Positions 22,182-33,467 of a DNA stretch of 64,000 nucleotides are shown here, piece after piece. Numbering within the stretch: position 1 is the stretch's first letter; every line of letters starts with the position of its first letter. The notes under the pieces were generated by a model, which saw only the letters and a list, made by a program, of their open reading frames with translations, was not told the DNA's origin and searched no databases. Origin of the DNA: Corynespora cassiicola (taxonomy: Eukaryota > Ascomycota > Dothideomycetes > Pleosporales > Corynesporascaceae); assembly GCA_022059125.1 (NCBI GenBank), contig JAEUWY010000020.1, positions 434,001 to 498,000 of the forward strand, written 5' to 3'. The position numbers were made by a program, and so were the translations under genes.

Positions 22182-23384
22182 ATGCCTCCCCAAGCGCCTC
22201 CCCTCGACGAGCAGGAATGGGAGAACCCGCACATCCTACGTGAGCTTCCTGGCGGCGTCCTCACCACGGACAACTTATACTGGTATTTTTCATGGTCTCC
22301 ATACTATGAGAGCACCTGCGCCAACACAGCACTGTGGACTCAGATCCAGAAGCAGCCTGAAGGCATCCACATCATGCTCAACCGGCAGCGGTTCGAGGAA
22401 CTGCTGGAGCGCGACTATCCGGTCGGCCTGCGGTACATGATTGTGGGCGAACCGCTTGCGTCAGGCCAGCCGTGGGTGATTCAGCGGCAGAATCGCGTCC
22501 GGAATCCCGAGACGGACGAGATTGAGGTCACAGTCGAGGGGACGTACTATGTGCAGGGCATCAAGATATTGCAAGCGCCGAGCTTGTTGGACGTATTGCA
22601 GACGCGATTGGTAAGCCCCATGGATGCTCCGCCGGGCGGAACGGATGTCCAAGTACATGGACATGGCAAATATCGAATGCTGACTATGCGCCCCTAGCTC
22701 CAGGTCTCTCAATGTCTCTCCGACTTCTTCGAGCTAGGCAAGAACCTTTCACACTGGTCTCCCGCCACCGGCCACACGTACCTCCCGGCATCGTACGAGC
22801 CCAAGGCGGGCGGCGCGACGGCAGCGGGTAGTCGCATTGGCAGTCCGACGCTCGCGCCCGAGGCGGACGGAGCATCGCAGGGCCAGCCGGGCTCGCAGCA
22901 ACAACCCGGCGGCGCTGCCACTGCGGAGACGTTGACGACCGACTTCAGTGATGACTTGTTCCTGTCATCACTCCATCTCACTAACCGCTACGGCAACGAG
23001 TTCATGGACGAGAACCCGCTACGCGGCGAGCCGGGCGCCTTTGTCTTCTCCAACACGCTAGGGCACGTCGACGCGCGGAACAGGGCGGCCCAGGCTGCCG
23101 CACAGAACCAAGCGGCCGCTGCTGCCTCCTCGAACCCTGCCTCCTCTGCAATCAGTGGGAGCAACCAGGCGGGCGCCAACATCAAGAGCGAGATTGACAG
23201 CACCGCCAACAGCGTGGCCCCGACCCCGCGGCCCACGGCAACGGGCACTCCGCTGCCCGCCGCCGGTGACGCGCAGAACAGGAAGCCCAGCCTGGCAGGC
23301 CTCCCCACTATGACGACCAAGGAGAAGAAGGAGAGGAGGAAGAGCAAGGGACTCAACAGCCCCGTCACGCCGACCGTGCCCTGA
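22182..23384 (+). CDS. MED6: Mediator complex subunit 6
   Basis: Exons 22182-22610 and 22698-23384 (87-bp intron) give 371 aa. Residues 1-165 form the conserved Med6 domain: an LTTDNLYWYFSWSPYY segment, TCAN...LW, RYMIVGEPLASGQPWVIQRQ, and YYVQGIKILQAPSLLDVLQ, continuing across the splice into LSHWSPATGHTYLP. The C-terminal half is low-complexity Ala/Gln/Ser/Pro with a basic KEKKERRKSKG tail, as in other filamentous fungi. Med6 sits in the Mediator head module and links activators to RNA polymerase II. Confidence 0.95.
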
Positions 23385-24606
23385 TTGTGCGGCTCATATT
23401 CTTGATTTGTGACTGTCAATTCTTGCTTCTCCTTTTGGCCTCGAAAGTGGTTTACTGTGGAGCCGCCATGGACTCGAGGCCCATCCGTGACTCACCCACC
23501 CAGCGACCAGCGAACCAGCCGCCCCAAACACGTTTTTCTGCAATTTTGTTTCTAAAATAATGATACCCCGTTCCTCACTGGGAACATTTCGGCACGGCTG
23601 GCTGGGTCCGTCAGGGGAGGGGGGGCGAATTTGGACGGGGGCTGATAGAATGCAGTCTAGTTCCGAGTTCGAGGAAGGCGTCAAATGACTTGGACGCGAG
23701 AGACATTTGGGCACATGGCATGGCAGAACAAGTAGTGCAAAACAACGGGTCTGGCGACGAGTGCACACGGCATGCACACCGAATGAATATACTACGCAGT
23801 TGCCGCGGCATGGTCGTTGCTCGGACACGAATGACTCTGGCCTAACTGATGCATGTTGTTCAGCTAGACCTCCTTTAATAATCCGCTGTTAGTCAACCAT
23901 CACGACTAGACACGTTACCATCATCGTACACTATTCTGCCAATTCACTAGTATTGACTCATTGACTACCTAACCGACTTTGTCCATCCTACCCCCTTTAT
24001 CGCCAGAGACAGACCCATTCATTCATTCAGCCACATCATCGTCGCCATCATCATCGTAATCACTTGACTCATCATCCAAAGCAGGCAGACGCGGTGTTGA
24101 GTGGGTAAATCCCGGATCCAGCATTCCCATCGGCATGCCAGACACCTGCGGATACGAGTCTTGACTATCTAAATCATCCCTATGAGAAAAGAAGTTGTAG
24201 TTGTAGTTTGAAAAGAAAAAAACCTCCCGCGGAAACCTCTTTCCCAATCCATCCCGTACAAAAAAAGTCCCAGTTCCAAGATAAGAGTTTCAGTTTGTGA
24301 TGATGCCCAAGCCGTCATTCGGTCTTAATCGACCACGCTCGCCAAAATGCTTCCGAGTTCCCCAATGCTCCAAGAAGTGCCAAAGTGTAACAAACGAGAT
24401 ACCAGGAGAGACAGCGACAGAAAATGCTAGAGGTATGATGATGAGGTTGTAGAGTAGAGAGTCGAGGAGAGGAGAAAAGAGGAAATGGTATCTCTAAAGC
24501 TACAGGCTGGATACGAGGAGAACTCCTAGGTTTCCAGAGGTTAAAATGTGTCGTTCTGATCAAAAAAGGAAAAAAAAAGAAAGACAAGGGATGATAAGTG
24601 TCAAGA
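23385..24606. other. Convergent intergenic region MED6/kinase
   Basis: About 1.2 kb. It must hold the two 3' UTRs. A minus-strand open frame with a good 3' splice-site-like start lies at 24023-24247 (see findings). The remainder is pyrimidine-rich on the minus strand without coding features. Confidence 0.5.
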
Positions 24607-26553
24607 CTACAAGTGGAGGTCGTTCCAACCTCCAACCCACTCAAGGTCACCAATGTCATCGTCATCGTCCACGATGGCTGGACTAGGATGATGGCGCCAA
24701 TCCTTACTCAAGGTCCAAGGGTCCTTTCGGTCCCAAACACCATTCTCATGGTGGCTTGGTCCCCAGTGAATGGGACGTCTCCAGCTACCAGTCCGGCTGC
24801 GCTTCCTGGCGGAGTTCGGAGTTGGTTGAGACTGTTTGGTTTGCTTCATCGGCTTCTGCGGCGTCTGGGGCAACGACGGAGAGTGCTTCTGAGGCGAGCC
24901 ACGCCTGCGGTCACCAAGGGCAGCCCACTTGTCCATGACCGATCGCTTCGAAGGAGGCGAGTGACGAGCAACCATGGACGTGTGCTCTTCGAAGACGAAG
25001 CCAGTTTGCTGACTGACGTGGTCTTCGACTTGGCGAGTGCTCTTGGGCTCGCGGCTCCTGCTGTTGTTGACGACAGCAGGGTTCTTCATCTCAGAGAGAC
25101 CGCCGCGAGGAGTAGAGACACCAGAGCCACTTTCCGACTGGACGGCAGGCTTCTCCTTCTTGAGACCGAAAGGAGCGTAGTTGTTCTCGATCTCGGCGAT
25201 GGCGAGCTCCTCCTCTTCCTCATCCCAGAGATCGCTCCAGCTCTTGGAGATGGCATCACGCTTCTTGCCAAAAACCGAAGCCATGCTGTTGAATGGCCGG
25301 GAGGCATTGACGGGAAGGGAGCCAGCAATGGGCATGGGCTTGGATCGGGTCATGTCCATCGATTGCGGTTGGGTGTCGACAGACTTGAACGACAAACCCA
25401 AACCAGAGTCGACAAAGGAGACGGAAGAAGCATTGTCTGGTTTGATGTCGTACCAGCCATGGCCAGATCGCTCGGAACCAGGGAAGAGGTCATCCGAGTA
25501 GATCTCAGTGTCGGGGATAGCTGACAACTGACGAATGGGCTGGGGTGGGGACATGGCGAGGGCTTTCGCCCAGGGGAACGATCCGCCCTGGTCGACCTGA
25601 GGGGTCGAGATGGAGGGGGTGCGGAGGGGCTCGCGGTTGGCGCTCGCAACGACAGGGTCACGATCCTCGGTGCAGAAGTCGTCGAGAGCTTCATCATCCG
25701 TGGTGAAGGAGATGGCACGGTTGAGGGCCTCCCTAACGAGCGACAGATCGCGCTTCTCGGGGTCAAGGGCCAAGCAGTGCCTGAGGACCTCGTAGGTGTC
25801 CTGAGACATGTTGGGGAAGACGTCGAAGAGGGTCTGACGGTCAAGCGCGAAGTCGGCATAAAGGGGATCCGAGGGGGCAGGGACCGCAAAGGGGTTGCGG
25901 GAAAAGAGGACGTTGAGCAGGCAGATGCCAATGGCCCAGATGTCGGCCTTGGGGGTCGAGTAGCCCGAGGCCGGGGGATCGTACTGCTCGGGAGCCATGT
26001 AGCGGTCGCTGCCGACGGCGATCTCGTAGGACCAAGGGTCGGTGGTGGCGAGGCCGAAGTCGCCAAGCTTCATCTCGCCCGACTGGGTCAAGAAGATGTT
26101 CTCGGGCTTGATGTCGCGGTGATAGACGCCCTTGGAGTGCAGGTACTCGATGGCACCGACGAGCTGCAACATGAAGTCGCGAACATGCTCAGTCTCCAAG
26201 GGGCCCTTGCCGAGACGGATGGCTTCGTAGAGGTCGCCATTGGAGCAGAACTCCAAGACCAAGTAGATGTGGGTCTGCGTCTCGAACGACTGGAGAAGGT
26301 TGACAACGTTGTCGTTGGAGCCGAGGCGGAGGTGGATGCCGAGCTCCTCGGAGCGCTCGTCGACGGCAAAGGCGGAGGGGCAAGAGCTGGTGGCCGAGGT
26401 CTTTGTGATGACCTTGATGGCGACGTGATCGCCGGTTACAAGGTCCTTTGCCTGAAAGACCATGCCAAAGGAGCCATGGTTGAGGGGCGAGATTGTTTCG
26501 TATCGTCCATTGAGCACTGCACCCTCTTGTAGCTGATTGCGCATGCACTCCAT
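24607..26553 (-). CDS. Ser/Thr protein kinase, Ran1/Ksp1 type
   Basis: A single exon of 648 aa. The kinase domain spans about residues 18-285: glycine loop LNHGSFGMVFQAKD, in which the first Gly is replaced by Asn-His as in relatives; VAIK with Lys47; YHRDIKPENIF catalytic loop; DFGLATTDPWS; and an APEQY activation-segment end. All catalytic residues are present, so it should be active. The C-terminal 360 residues are disordered, Ser/Pro-rich, with a conserved-looking end WVGGWNDLHL. The family includes S. pombe Ran1/Pat1 (blocks meiosis) and S. cerevisiae Ksp1 (nutrient and TORC1 signalling, autophagy). The exact role here is inferred. The 3.6-kb gene-free region upstream suggests a long leader or large promoter. 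Confidence 0.92.
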   Translation of the reverse strand: MECMRNQLQEGAVLNGRYETISPLNHGSFGMVFQAKDLVTGDHVAIKVITKTSATSSCPSAFAVDERSEELGIHLRLGSNDNVVNLLQSFETQTHIYLVLEFCSNGDLYEAIRLGKGPLETEHVRDFMLQLVGAIEYLHSKGVYHRDIKPENIFLTQSGEMKLGDFGLATTDPWSYEIAVGSDRYMAPEQYDPPASGYSTPKADIWAIGICLLNVLFSRNPFAVPAPSDPLYADFALDRQTLFDVFPNMSQDTYEVLRHCLALDPEKRDLSLVREALNRAISFTTDDEALDDFCTEDRDPVVASANREPLRTPSISTPQVDQGGSFPWAKALAMSPPQPIRQLSAIPDTEIYSDDLFPGSERSGHGWYDIKPDNASSVSFVDSGLGLSFKSVDTQPQSMDMTRSKPMPIAGSLPVNASRPFNSMASVFGKKRDAISKSWSDLWDEEEEELAIAEIENNYAPFGLKKEKPAVQSESGSGVSTPRGGLSEMKNPAVVNNSRSREPKSTRQVEDHVSQQTGFVFEEHTSMVARHSPPSKRSVMDKWAALGDRRRGSPQKHSPSLPQTPQKPMKQTKQSQPTPNSARKRSRTGSWRRPIHWGPSHHENGVWDRKDPWTLSKDWRHHPSPAIVDDDDDIGDLEWVGGWNDLHL

Positions 26554-28167
26554 GTGGTAGACTGGGTAACGAAGAAGCGGGGAAGCTGGCCAAAGGGAGC
26601 TCCTGGATTGGACCCGGTGGCAGAACGCTGGACGAACTGGAAAGCAAGACCGACGAGCGGGAAGTATATGGAAGCGCCGAGATATGGAGATCCCAAGTCG
26701 TAATCAAACAAAGGGTCGACGGTGGTCAAGCCCAGAAGCAATGTGATCTATTGCACTTTTGGGTGGCGATACAGCTTCGAAGAAAGATGGCACTAAATGG
26801 ATATGATGTTGTCCGAGGCGGAAAGATATGAAAGCAAGGCTAATGAGATGTCGTCAACTAAACAGGCTGCAGGTTGCAGTAGGCCGCTCCAAAGGATCCG
26901 GAAGCAAGGGAAAGTAGTCGTCGGTGGATATGCACAGGGGGGGTCCGTCGACTGGTAAAAGACTAGGAAATGTTCAAGAGAGTGTGGTGCTCATTTGTTG
27001 TATTAATTTGTTGTATGGATAACCCGGGTCAACGAGCGGTCGGAAAGGAAAGAGGGTTGTCGTGCGGAGTGCTAGACGTCCGGGGTGGAGAAAGCAAGAA
27101 CGAGATGGATCGCTGCGTGATGGAGAGAAATTCGTAACACGTGGACTGGACGGTGGGGGTGTCGGCAGGAAGAGGCGGGCCGGCGAGGGTGTTTGTCAAC
27201 ACGCGTCGTCGGGGGAGTCGAGGGTAGGATGGCGAGGTGGTGAGTCAGCGGACAGACTCGGGCGAGCACAGGATTCGGCGGGAACCGAAGCTGCTACGGT
27301 TGGCGGGGTGTGACTGGAAGAGAGGCTCGATCAGGTTGTGTGCATCAAGCAGCGGAACCAAGACGGTGGGCTGGCGACGTTGTGCTGGCGTGCAGTGGAC
27401 GGAGGTGTTGAGCGTCGGGGCTCAGAGCATAGACGACGGGTTCAGGGCCGAGGATGTCCGAGGATCGCCAGGAGACGGGGGCTCTCTTATCACATCAAGC
27501 GGATGGAGAGGCGAGGAGCGGGAGAGCGGGAGAGTCGAGGGTGGAGGGTGGCGGCGGGCTCGGAGAGTAGGGGGATGGCGGTTGGTGTGTTGTCGATTGT
27601 CGAGTAGCAGGAGCAGCAGCAGCCCGGTTGCGGCAGGAACGAGCGGAATGCGGCGAGAGATTAGGGAGGCGCGAGGGAGGCGGAGAGGAGGGCGGCGGAA
27701 GGAGTAGGTGGGACGAGAGGAAGGAAGAGAGGAGGCGGAGGAGTGCTGGTTGCTACAGGGGAGACAAAGGACGCGAAACGACGAGCGAGGTGGTGTGTTA
27801 TCAGGACATGGCAGAGAGGTGAGGTTCGGTGACGGGGCGAGGGCAGGGCGGGAGCAGCCAGGAGTAATAACGGACAGACTCAGCGGGCGGGCAGAGCAGG
27901 GCAGGCCCGTGCAGGCCGGTGCAGAGCAGTGCAGGGCCAGGGCGGTGCAGCCAGCGCCGGAGCCAGCCAGTCACGACCGAGGGCCGGGGGGCCCAGGCGC
28001 TAGCGGCCGGAAGCGGCTAGGGCAATATATATGGAGGGCTCTCGGCCTGACCTGGACGAGCTGCTCGGACGCGCTTGACGTGGCTTGCGTCCTGCGTCAC
28101 ACGGCCTCTGCAGGTTTCGACCACCTTCCACGCCAGTCCGTCGTCGCCAGTCACCCCATCGTCCACC

Positions 28168-28221
28168 TCTTTGTTGCTGCTGCTGCTGCCGCTGCCGCTG
28201 CCGCTGTCGCTGTCGCTGTGT
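28168..28221 (+). repeat. Trinucleotide tract (GCT/GCC/GTC)n
   Basis: About 16 trinucleotide units of the forms TGC, CGC and TCGC-CTG in succession. Simple-sequence DNA in a non-coding region. Confidence 0.8.
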
Positions 28222-28708
28222 TGCGCGTGCACCTGCCTGGCCTCTGCTGCCCACGTACGCACTCACCCACCCGTGGGTACATGCTCCACCGCAGCCAGCA
28301 CGGCATCGCACGCCATTGCTCTTCGCAAGCTCTCGGTTTCACCCAGCGCTGCTGCTCGTCCTCGCTCGCTGCGCGATGCATCGCCGGGGGCGAGCTGGTC
28401 CCGGCCAGGGCGGCCGCGCGCGGCACCGCTGATCAGCCCTCCCACCATCAGCCGGCCTTTGTCCAACAGCCTGCCGGGCCTGCCACGCCTGCCAGGCCAC
28501 CACCAAGAAGCTGCCACCTGGCCTCCCATTGGCCGTGCGCCGTCCTGTGCTGATCAACGGCCATCCCTCGACCCTCCACTGCGACCTCCCCTGCCTCCCC
28601 TGCTATCCTGCTTCCACTTGTCGCCATTCACCGTCATTTCCCGCCGCTCTGGCAAACCGCTGGCCCTCCCTCCGTGCCTGCTCTGCACCCGCCCTGCACC
28701 CTACGCTC

Positions 28709-28743
28709 TCTGCACCCTCTGCACCCTCTGCACCCTCTGCGCC
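28709..28743 (+). repeat. 9-bp tandem repeat (TGCACCCTC)n
   Basis: About four tandem copies of a 9-bp unit, flanked by related C-rich sequence from 28681. Confidence 0.75.
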
Positions 28744-29654
28744 CGCTTGCGCGACCCTCCTGTACGACTCAGGGGCTGCTTTGCCTGCTCGCCCAAACGA
28801 GCCATGACAGGCGTTTCACTTCGTCCTGCGCCTGTTCATTAGCGCTCGCATCCATGCTTCGTGGCCCCCCTCGAGTTCCGCACGGCCAGCGGGTAGCCGT
28901 CTGGGACTCTGGGGAAAGCTCATGCTGTCGAGAGCTTGCTGTTTGCCATGCGACGCGCTGCCCCCCTCCCCTTCCTGTCGTGGCTGTCGGGCAATGGCTC
29001 GACATGTTGATATGCATCGGAGATGAAACAAAGTCGGTGTGGGCAGCCTCGCGCGAATGGCATCGCGCTCCCGCGTTGGCATATCGCGTGCCTTTGACGG
29101 CCCCCAGGCCTTTCCAGGGCCTCCCAAATCCTCCTGCCTGGCTGCTGCTCCGCATTCGGATCAGTCCGCCAGTCCACCAGTCCACCCGTCCACCCTCTCC
29201 GTAGTCCTTGCCGGGAATCCGTACCAGTCGCCTGCAGCGTAAGCCTGCAGTGCCCGCAGTAGACCTGCAGCTACACGCAGCCATACGCAGCCATACGCCG
29301 CTACGGCACATGGCGTCTCCTCTCGCCACCAGCGAAGCGACAGCGGGCCACAGGTACTCGACTGACTTCCGAGAGCGCTACTGCAGGAAACATGCCCGCG
29401 AGCCGTGGCGGTGAAGTTGACAACAGATAGCTGCCGAACAACACACTGTGTTTTGTTGCGCTCCCGCCTATGGGAATGCTCGCATTTTCTGTCTGGTGGA
29501 GAGCTCTCTCGTGTCCATCCACTCCCAGTGGGCCTGCGGAGATGGTTTCCGCACACGATGCATCTCTCCCGATGATAGCGGCGCATCACTGGGGCCCGTC
29601 TCCCGGTGCTTGTCAGAGAGCTCACAAGTTCCAAGGTTGTTGTTTACCATCCGC

Positions 29655-29679
29655 TACCTAGGTACCTAGGTACTAGGTA
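29655..29679. repeat. Tandem palindromic CCTAGGTA motif
   Basis: TACCTAGG units repeated about three times, each self-complementary. Single copies of CTAGGTA recur near 61728 and 62325. See findings. Confidence 0.7.
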
Positions 29680-29801
29680 TGCTCAACAACATGACAGCAC
29701 GCCTCGCGTACCAGAAGTGAGGCATCGTGCACTTGACGTGAAGAAATCGCAGAGGCGGTGACGGTCCAAGGCGAGCGAACAGACGTGGACGTAGTTGTCG
29801 G

Positions 29802-29830
29802 CGTGGACGTGGACGTGGACGTGGACGTGA
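29802..29830 (+). repeat. Hexamer repeat (GTGGAC)n
   Basis: Four to five tandem GTGGAC units in the non-coding region upstream of the E1 phosphatase gene. Confidence 0.85.
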
Positions 29831-30185
29831 TGAGTGATGATGGCATGAGGCTGAAACCAGTCTCAGAACCGCTCGATGCTCGTGGTCAGGTCAGCACCAC
29901 GATGCACCATGCGGTGGAAGAAATTTTCCGCCCAAGCTCCCAAGCTTCACGTTTGCTGCATCAGGTCTCTGATACGGCAAAGGGCCCGTCGTGGTTGTCG
30001 CAATGGCAGATGGCAGTTCGCCGGCAGACTGACCGCCATCTGTACCTCTGCCGTGTTTAGAACCCCGGACCAACCAGCATGCGAGGCCGACACACAAACA
30101 ACAACGCGAGGCCTGCAACAGCCCTCTATCTGAAAAATTTTCGCCTCACCGCCCCTCAACCGCACCCTCTGCCTTCAACAACACC

Positions 30186-32526
30186 ATGTCGGCTGCATCC
30201 CTCGACACTGCCCGCTGGGAGCGCTCGAGTCTCGTCCTCCTCGACATTGGTGAGTGCGACGTCCCTCCTGACCCTCGCTCCTCGCCCCCGCCGCCAGCCC
30301 AGCCGGCCAGCGCGCCCACCACCAACCTTCCATACCAACCTTCCACCAACCTCGCGACGCCTGTAGCTGCTTTTGCCTGGGCTGGCCCGGCCAGGCCAGT
30401 CCTGCTGGAGCACGCACCCAACCGCATCACGCCAATGCCCCCTTCGCCTGCTACCCCAGGTTTCTGCCCCCGCCACCGCCGCGCCTCTGTCTGGACTGCG
30501 CCCACCGGCGGCGCTTGCGACCGTTGCTGAATGTCCTACTGACCATGCGCTTCCTGCTTCTAGAGGGCACCATCTCGAGCATCTCCTTTGTCAAGGACGT
30601 CTTGGTGAGCCTGCCTTCTGGTCCTCCCCTGCCCTGCACGCCCAGTCGCCGTCGCCCGCATCGCAAGCCGACCCTCAATCGAGTCGTTCCCCGCAGTCGG
30701 GAAGCTCGTGTGACCTCCGATCACAACCACCTCGACTCGAGCAGCACGGCCCGCGCTTCCACTTCGTTGCTTTTCGGCACTCGACAAGCCACTCATTTCC
30801 CCTTCGAGCCCGCCCATTCTCTCCTAAACCTTCCATTGTGACCCTCAAGCTTTTCGTCCGCCGTCACGCCATACCACCTCAGGAGCGCTTCCCCTTACTA
30901 TCTACGTAAACGCTCACATTAGGCCCAGTATCCCTATGCCCTCCATCGGCTCTCTGCGTTAGCCCGCAGCTCATGGAGCGACTCGGCCTTCCAGCAGCTT
31001 GTTGCCGCTTTCCCAGAGGAGACCAGACAGGACCCCGACACGCTGATCGCCCATGTCGAGGACCTGACACGTAGAGACATCAAGGCCGTGTACTTGAAGC
31101 AATTGCAAGGTAGGTTCCTGCCTCTCTCTTCTGTCGCCTGCTCCGCTCTCTCGGTCGAGCCCTCTCTGCCATTGCCATTCCGGTCTACGCCCAGGGTCCT
31201 TCCCAGACCTGCCCTCCCCCCACGCCCGCGCCGTCGTTGCGATCAACGCTATCGATTACATTGGCGGACATCGGAGCGGAGTCGGCCCGGCCATGCAACG
31301 GAAAGGGGTGTGCCCTTGTGATGGTTGCCCCGCCGTCATGTACGCGTCGCACTGCTGAGCTGTCTGTCGTCAGCCACCTTGCGCTGTTCCCGTAGCCCTC
31401 CACCTTCAGCTATATCCATAAAAAATATCGATTTTGTTTTTGTTTCAGGTCAATTGCTTTGTTTGCTCGCCTCAACTACCGCTGAATGCATGCCTGCTCC
31501 GCTCTTTACCTCATATCGCACTAATATCGCACCACTAACCACCGAACAGGACACCTTTGGAAGATCGGATATAGCAATGGCGAGCTCAAGACCCCGCTCT
31601 TCGAGGACGTAATACCCACCTTGGAAGCCTGGAAGGATCAAGGCCGAGTGCTGGCCATCTTCTCGTCCGGCAGTGTGCAGGCGCAGCTCCAATTCTTCTC
31701 ATATGTCGACGATGGGTCTGGCACCAGGGATCTCAAGCCCTTGTTCGCAGCCCACTTTGACACCGTGTCAGCTGGGTCAAAGCTAGAAAAGGCTTCGTAT
31801 GAGAAGATCTGTAAAGAGCTTGCTCGAGAGACCGGCACGGTATCATTTTTGACCGATAACGTTCTAGGTACGTCCGATATCTACCCCATGCCCCATCTCA
31901 TTTCGTCTTCACCCCTTCCGCGGTTCGTCCCATGCACGCGGAGTCCAGCGCTTACCAGTGCCTGGACGCTGCATCTGTTTCTACGTGAAACAGCTCCGAA
32001 TGGTGATTGACCAGCCCCGACACGACAACCTTATTCTATTAATATGGGACAAACATCCATCATCCCTTCCTCCATGTCTTGCACACCAGTCGCCTAGCAT
32101 TTGGCGGAGAGGGACGACGACGACGTCCAAGGTGTTCCTTGCGTCATCTCGCGCCTCGGTTTCATTCCGATTATATTGCGCCCAAATCCACGTCCACGAC
32201 AGCCGTAACGCCGGCCGTCGATCCCCCTCCCCTGTCTCCAATCTAAGCAGACACTTCCGTGCCTTCCCTCTCCCAATCAAAGACCCCCGCACGCCATCCC
32301 GCGTCAAATTTCCCAATACATGCACCGCACAAACTCTCTCGGAGCCGTTGGAGGTTGCACATTGCTACCGTTATTGTTACTGACAGCAACCGCGTAAACA
32401 GAAGCTGCAGCGGCCACGGAAGCGGGCATCTACAGCATCGTTGTCGATCGTCCTGGCAACGCGCCCCTCACGTCCGCGTCCCGCGCCTCCTTCGCCGTGA
32501 TCCAGAAACTCACCGACCTGCCCTGA
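30186..32526 (+). CDS. UTR4: Enolase-phosphatase E1 (methionine salvage)
   Basis: Five exons (30186-30249, 30564-30604, 30929-31109, 31550-31867, 32402-32526) give 242 aa, the usual family length. The HAD motif I LLDIEGTISSISF (Asp20, Glu22) forms across the first splice. FSSGSV (motif II), a Lys in KLEKASYEKI, and FLTDN (motif IV acidic) follow. The C-terminus VVDRPGNAPL matches E1 enzymes. E1 enolises and dephosphorylates 2,3-diketo-5-methylthiopentyl-1-phosphate to acireductone, recycling the methylthio group of SAM. Introns are 314, 324, 440 and 534 bp, far longer than elsewhere in the window and pyrimidine-rich. Every junction is GT-AG and in frame. Confidence 0.93.
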
Positions 32527-33433
32527 TACACGCGCACGCCAAAGGGGGGGAGAGATCACAAATGTGCTCACGCGCAAATCTCCGGCCCACTACACATGAC
32601 GTAGTGTGGGGAATTGGTGGAGACGGTCCTGATAGCGATAGCGAAAGGTGGAGCTGGCGACGTTTCAGGGCTGGCGCGAATTTGGTATAGAGTCTCCGCC
32701 CGAAACATTCCTTGGAGCTTCCATCGGGGACGGGCGCGCTGGAGGATCATTAGACATCAGATCTGTGATCCAACCGAGATGAAGTTGACCCTGAACTCGA
32801 GGTCTTTGCGTGGGGACTGCGTGCATGTCTGTGTGATGTAGATACGTATCCTGCTCTACCTTGTCCCGCCCTGTCCTGCCCTGCCTTATCCCACCAAATG
32901 GGCCTGTCGCGTGCGTGCCGTCGTCTATCGAAGCCCTTCCATCAAACCACCATCCGTATCATCCGGCCTGAGTCATTCCGTCGCAACACACCCACCGTCT
33001 CCCAGCCCGCCCCCAAACCCTGCGGCCATTTTCCCACACACCGTTTCCCACAATCAGGCGCCCCTCCCTTCCCCCCATTGCTCCAATTGCCGGCGCGAAC
33101 CCCAATATTCCCACACTCAAACACCAACACACCTGTCACCGTTGTAACGCGCGCGCGTCTCAGGTTTGCCCTCCCCTCGCACCGTTTGGGCGGCCGGCCC
33201 GCCCGACAACCTCACTCGTAAGACCCGGACACCACCCGCCCGGCCACCCAGCCACTGGCCGCCGTCGTAGTAGTCGTCGCGGAGACAGCCAGTCAGCTAG
33301 CCTGGCCACTTACCGTACGAGGAACGAGGGATACAGCATGGCGGTGGCGCCGTCGTGCCCGAGACGCGTTGCGCATCACTTGGAGGGGCATGCACGTCTC
33401 CAGGCCGGCGCCGAGGGCTGAATCGAGACATTG

Positions 33434-33467
<34 letters not shown>

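Larger units (their letters stand above)
26554..30185. other. Large gene-poor, GC-rich intergenic region
   Basis: 3.6 kb between divergent genes (kinase on minus, E1 phosphatase on plus). Near the kinase it is purine-rich on the plus strand (27,000-27,900), that is pyrimidine-rich on the coding strand, suggesting a long kinase 5' leader. Further right it is C-rich with several short tandem repeats (listed separately). Many overlapping open frames exist but none has homology, consistent splicing or a preferred frame. Confidence 0.5.

Noticed and set aside
27062..29700. Cluster of overlapping open frames of 60-280 codons on both strands
   Set aside because: No frame dominates, compositions are Arg/Gly/Pro/Ser-biased, and no splice chain joins them.
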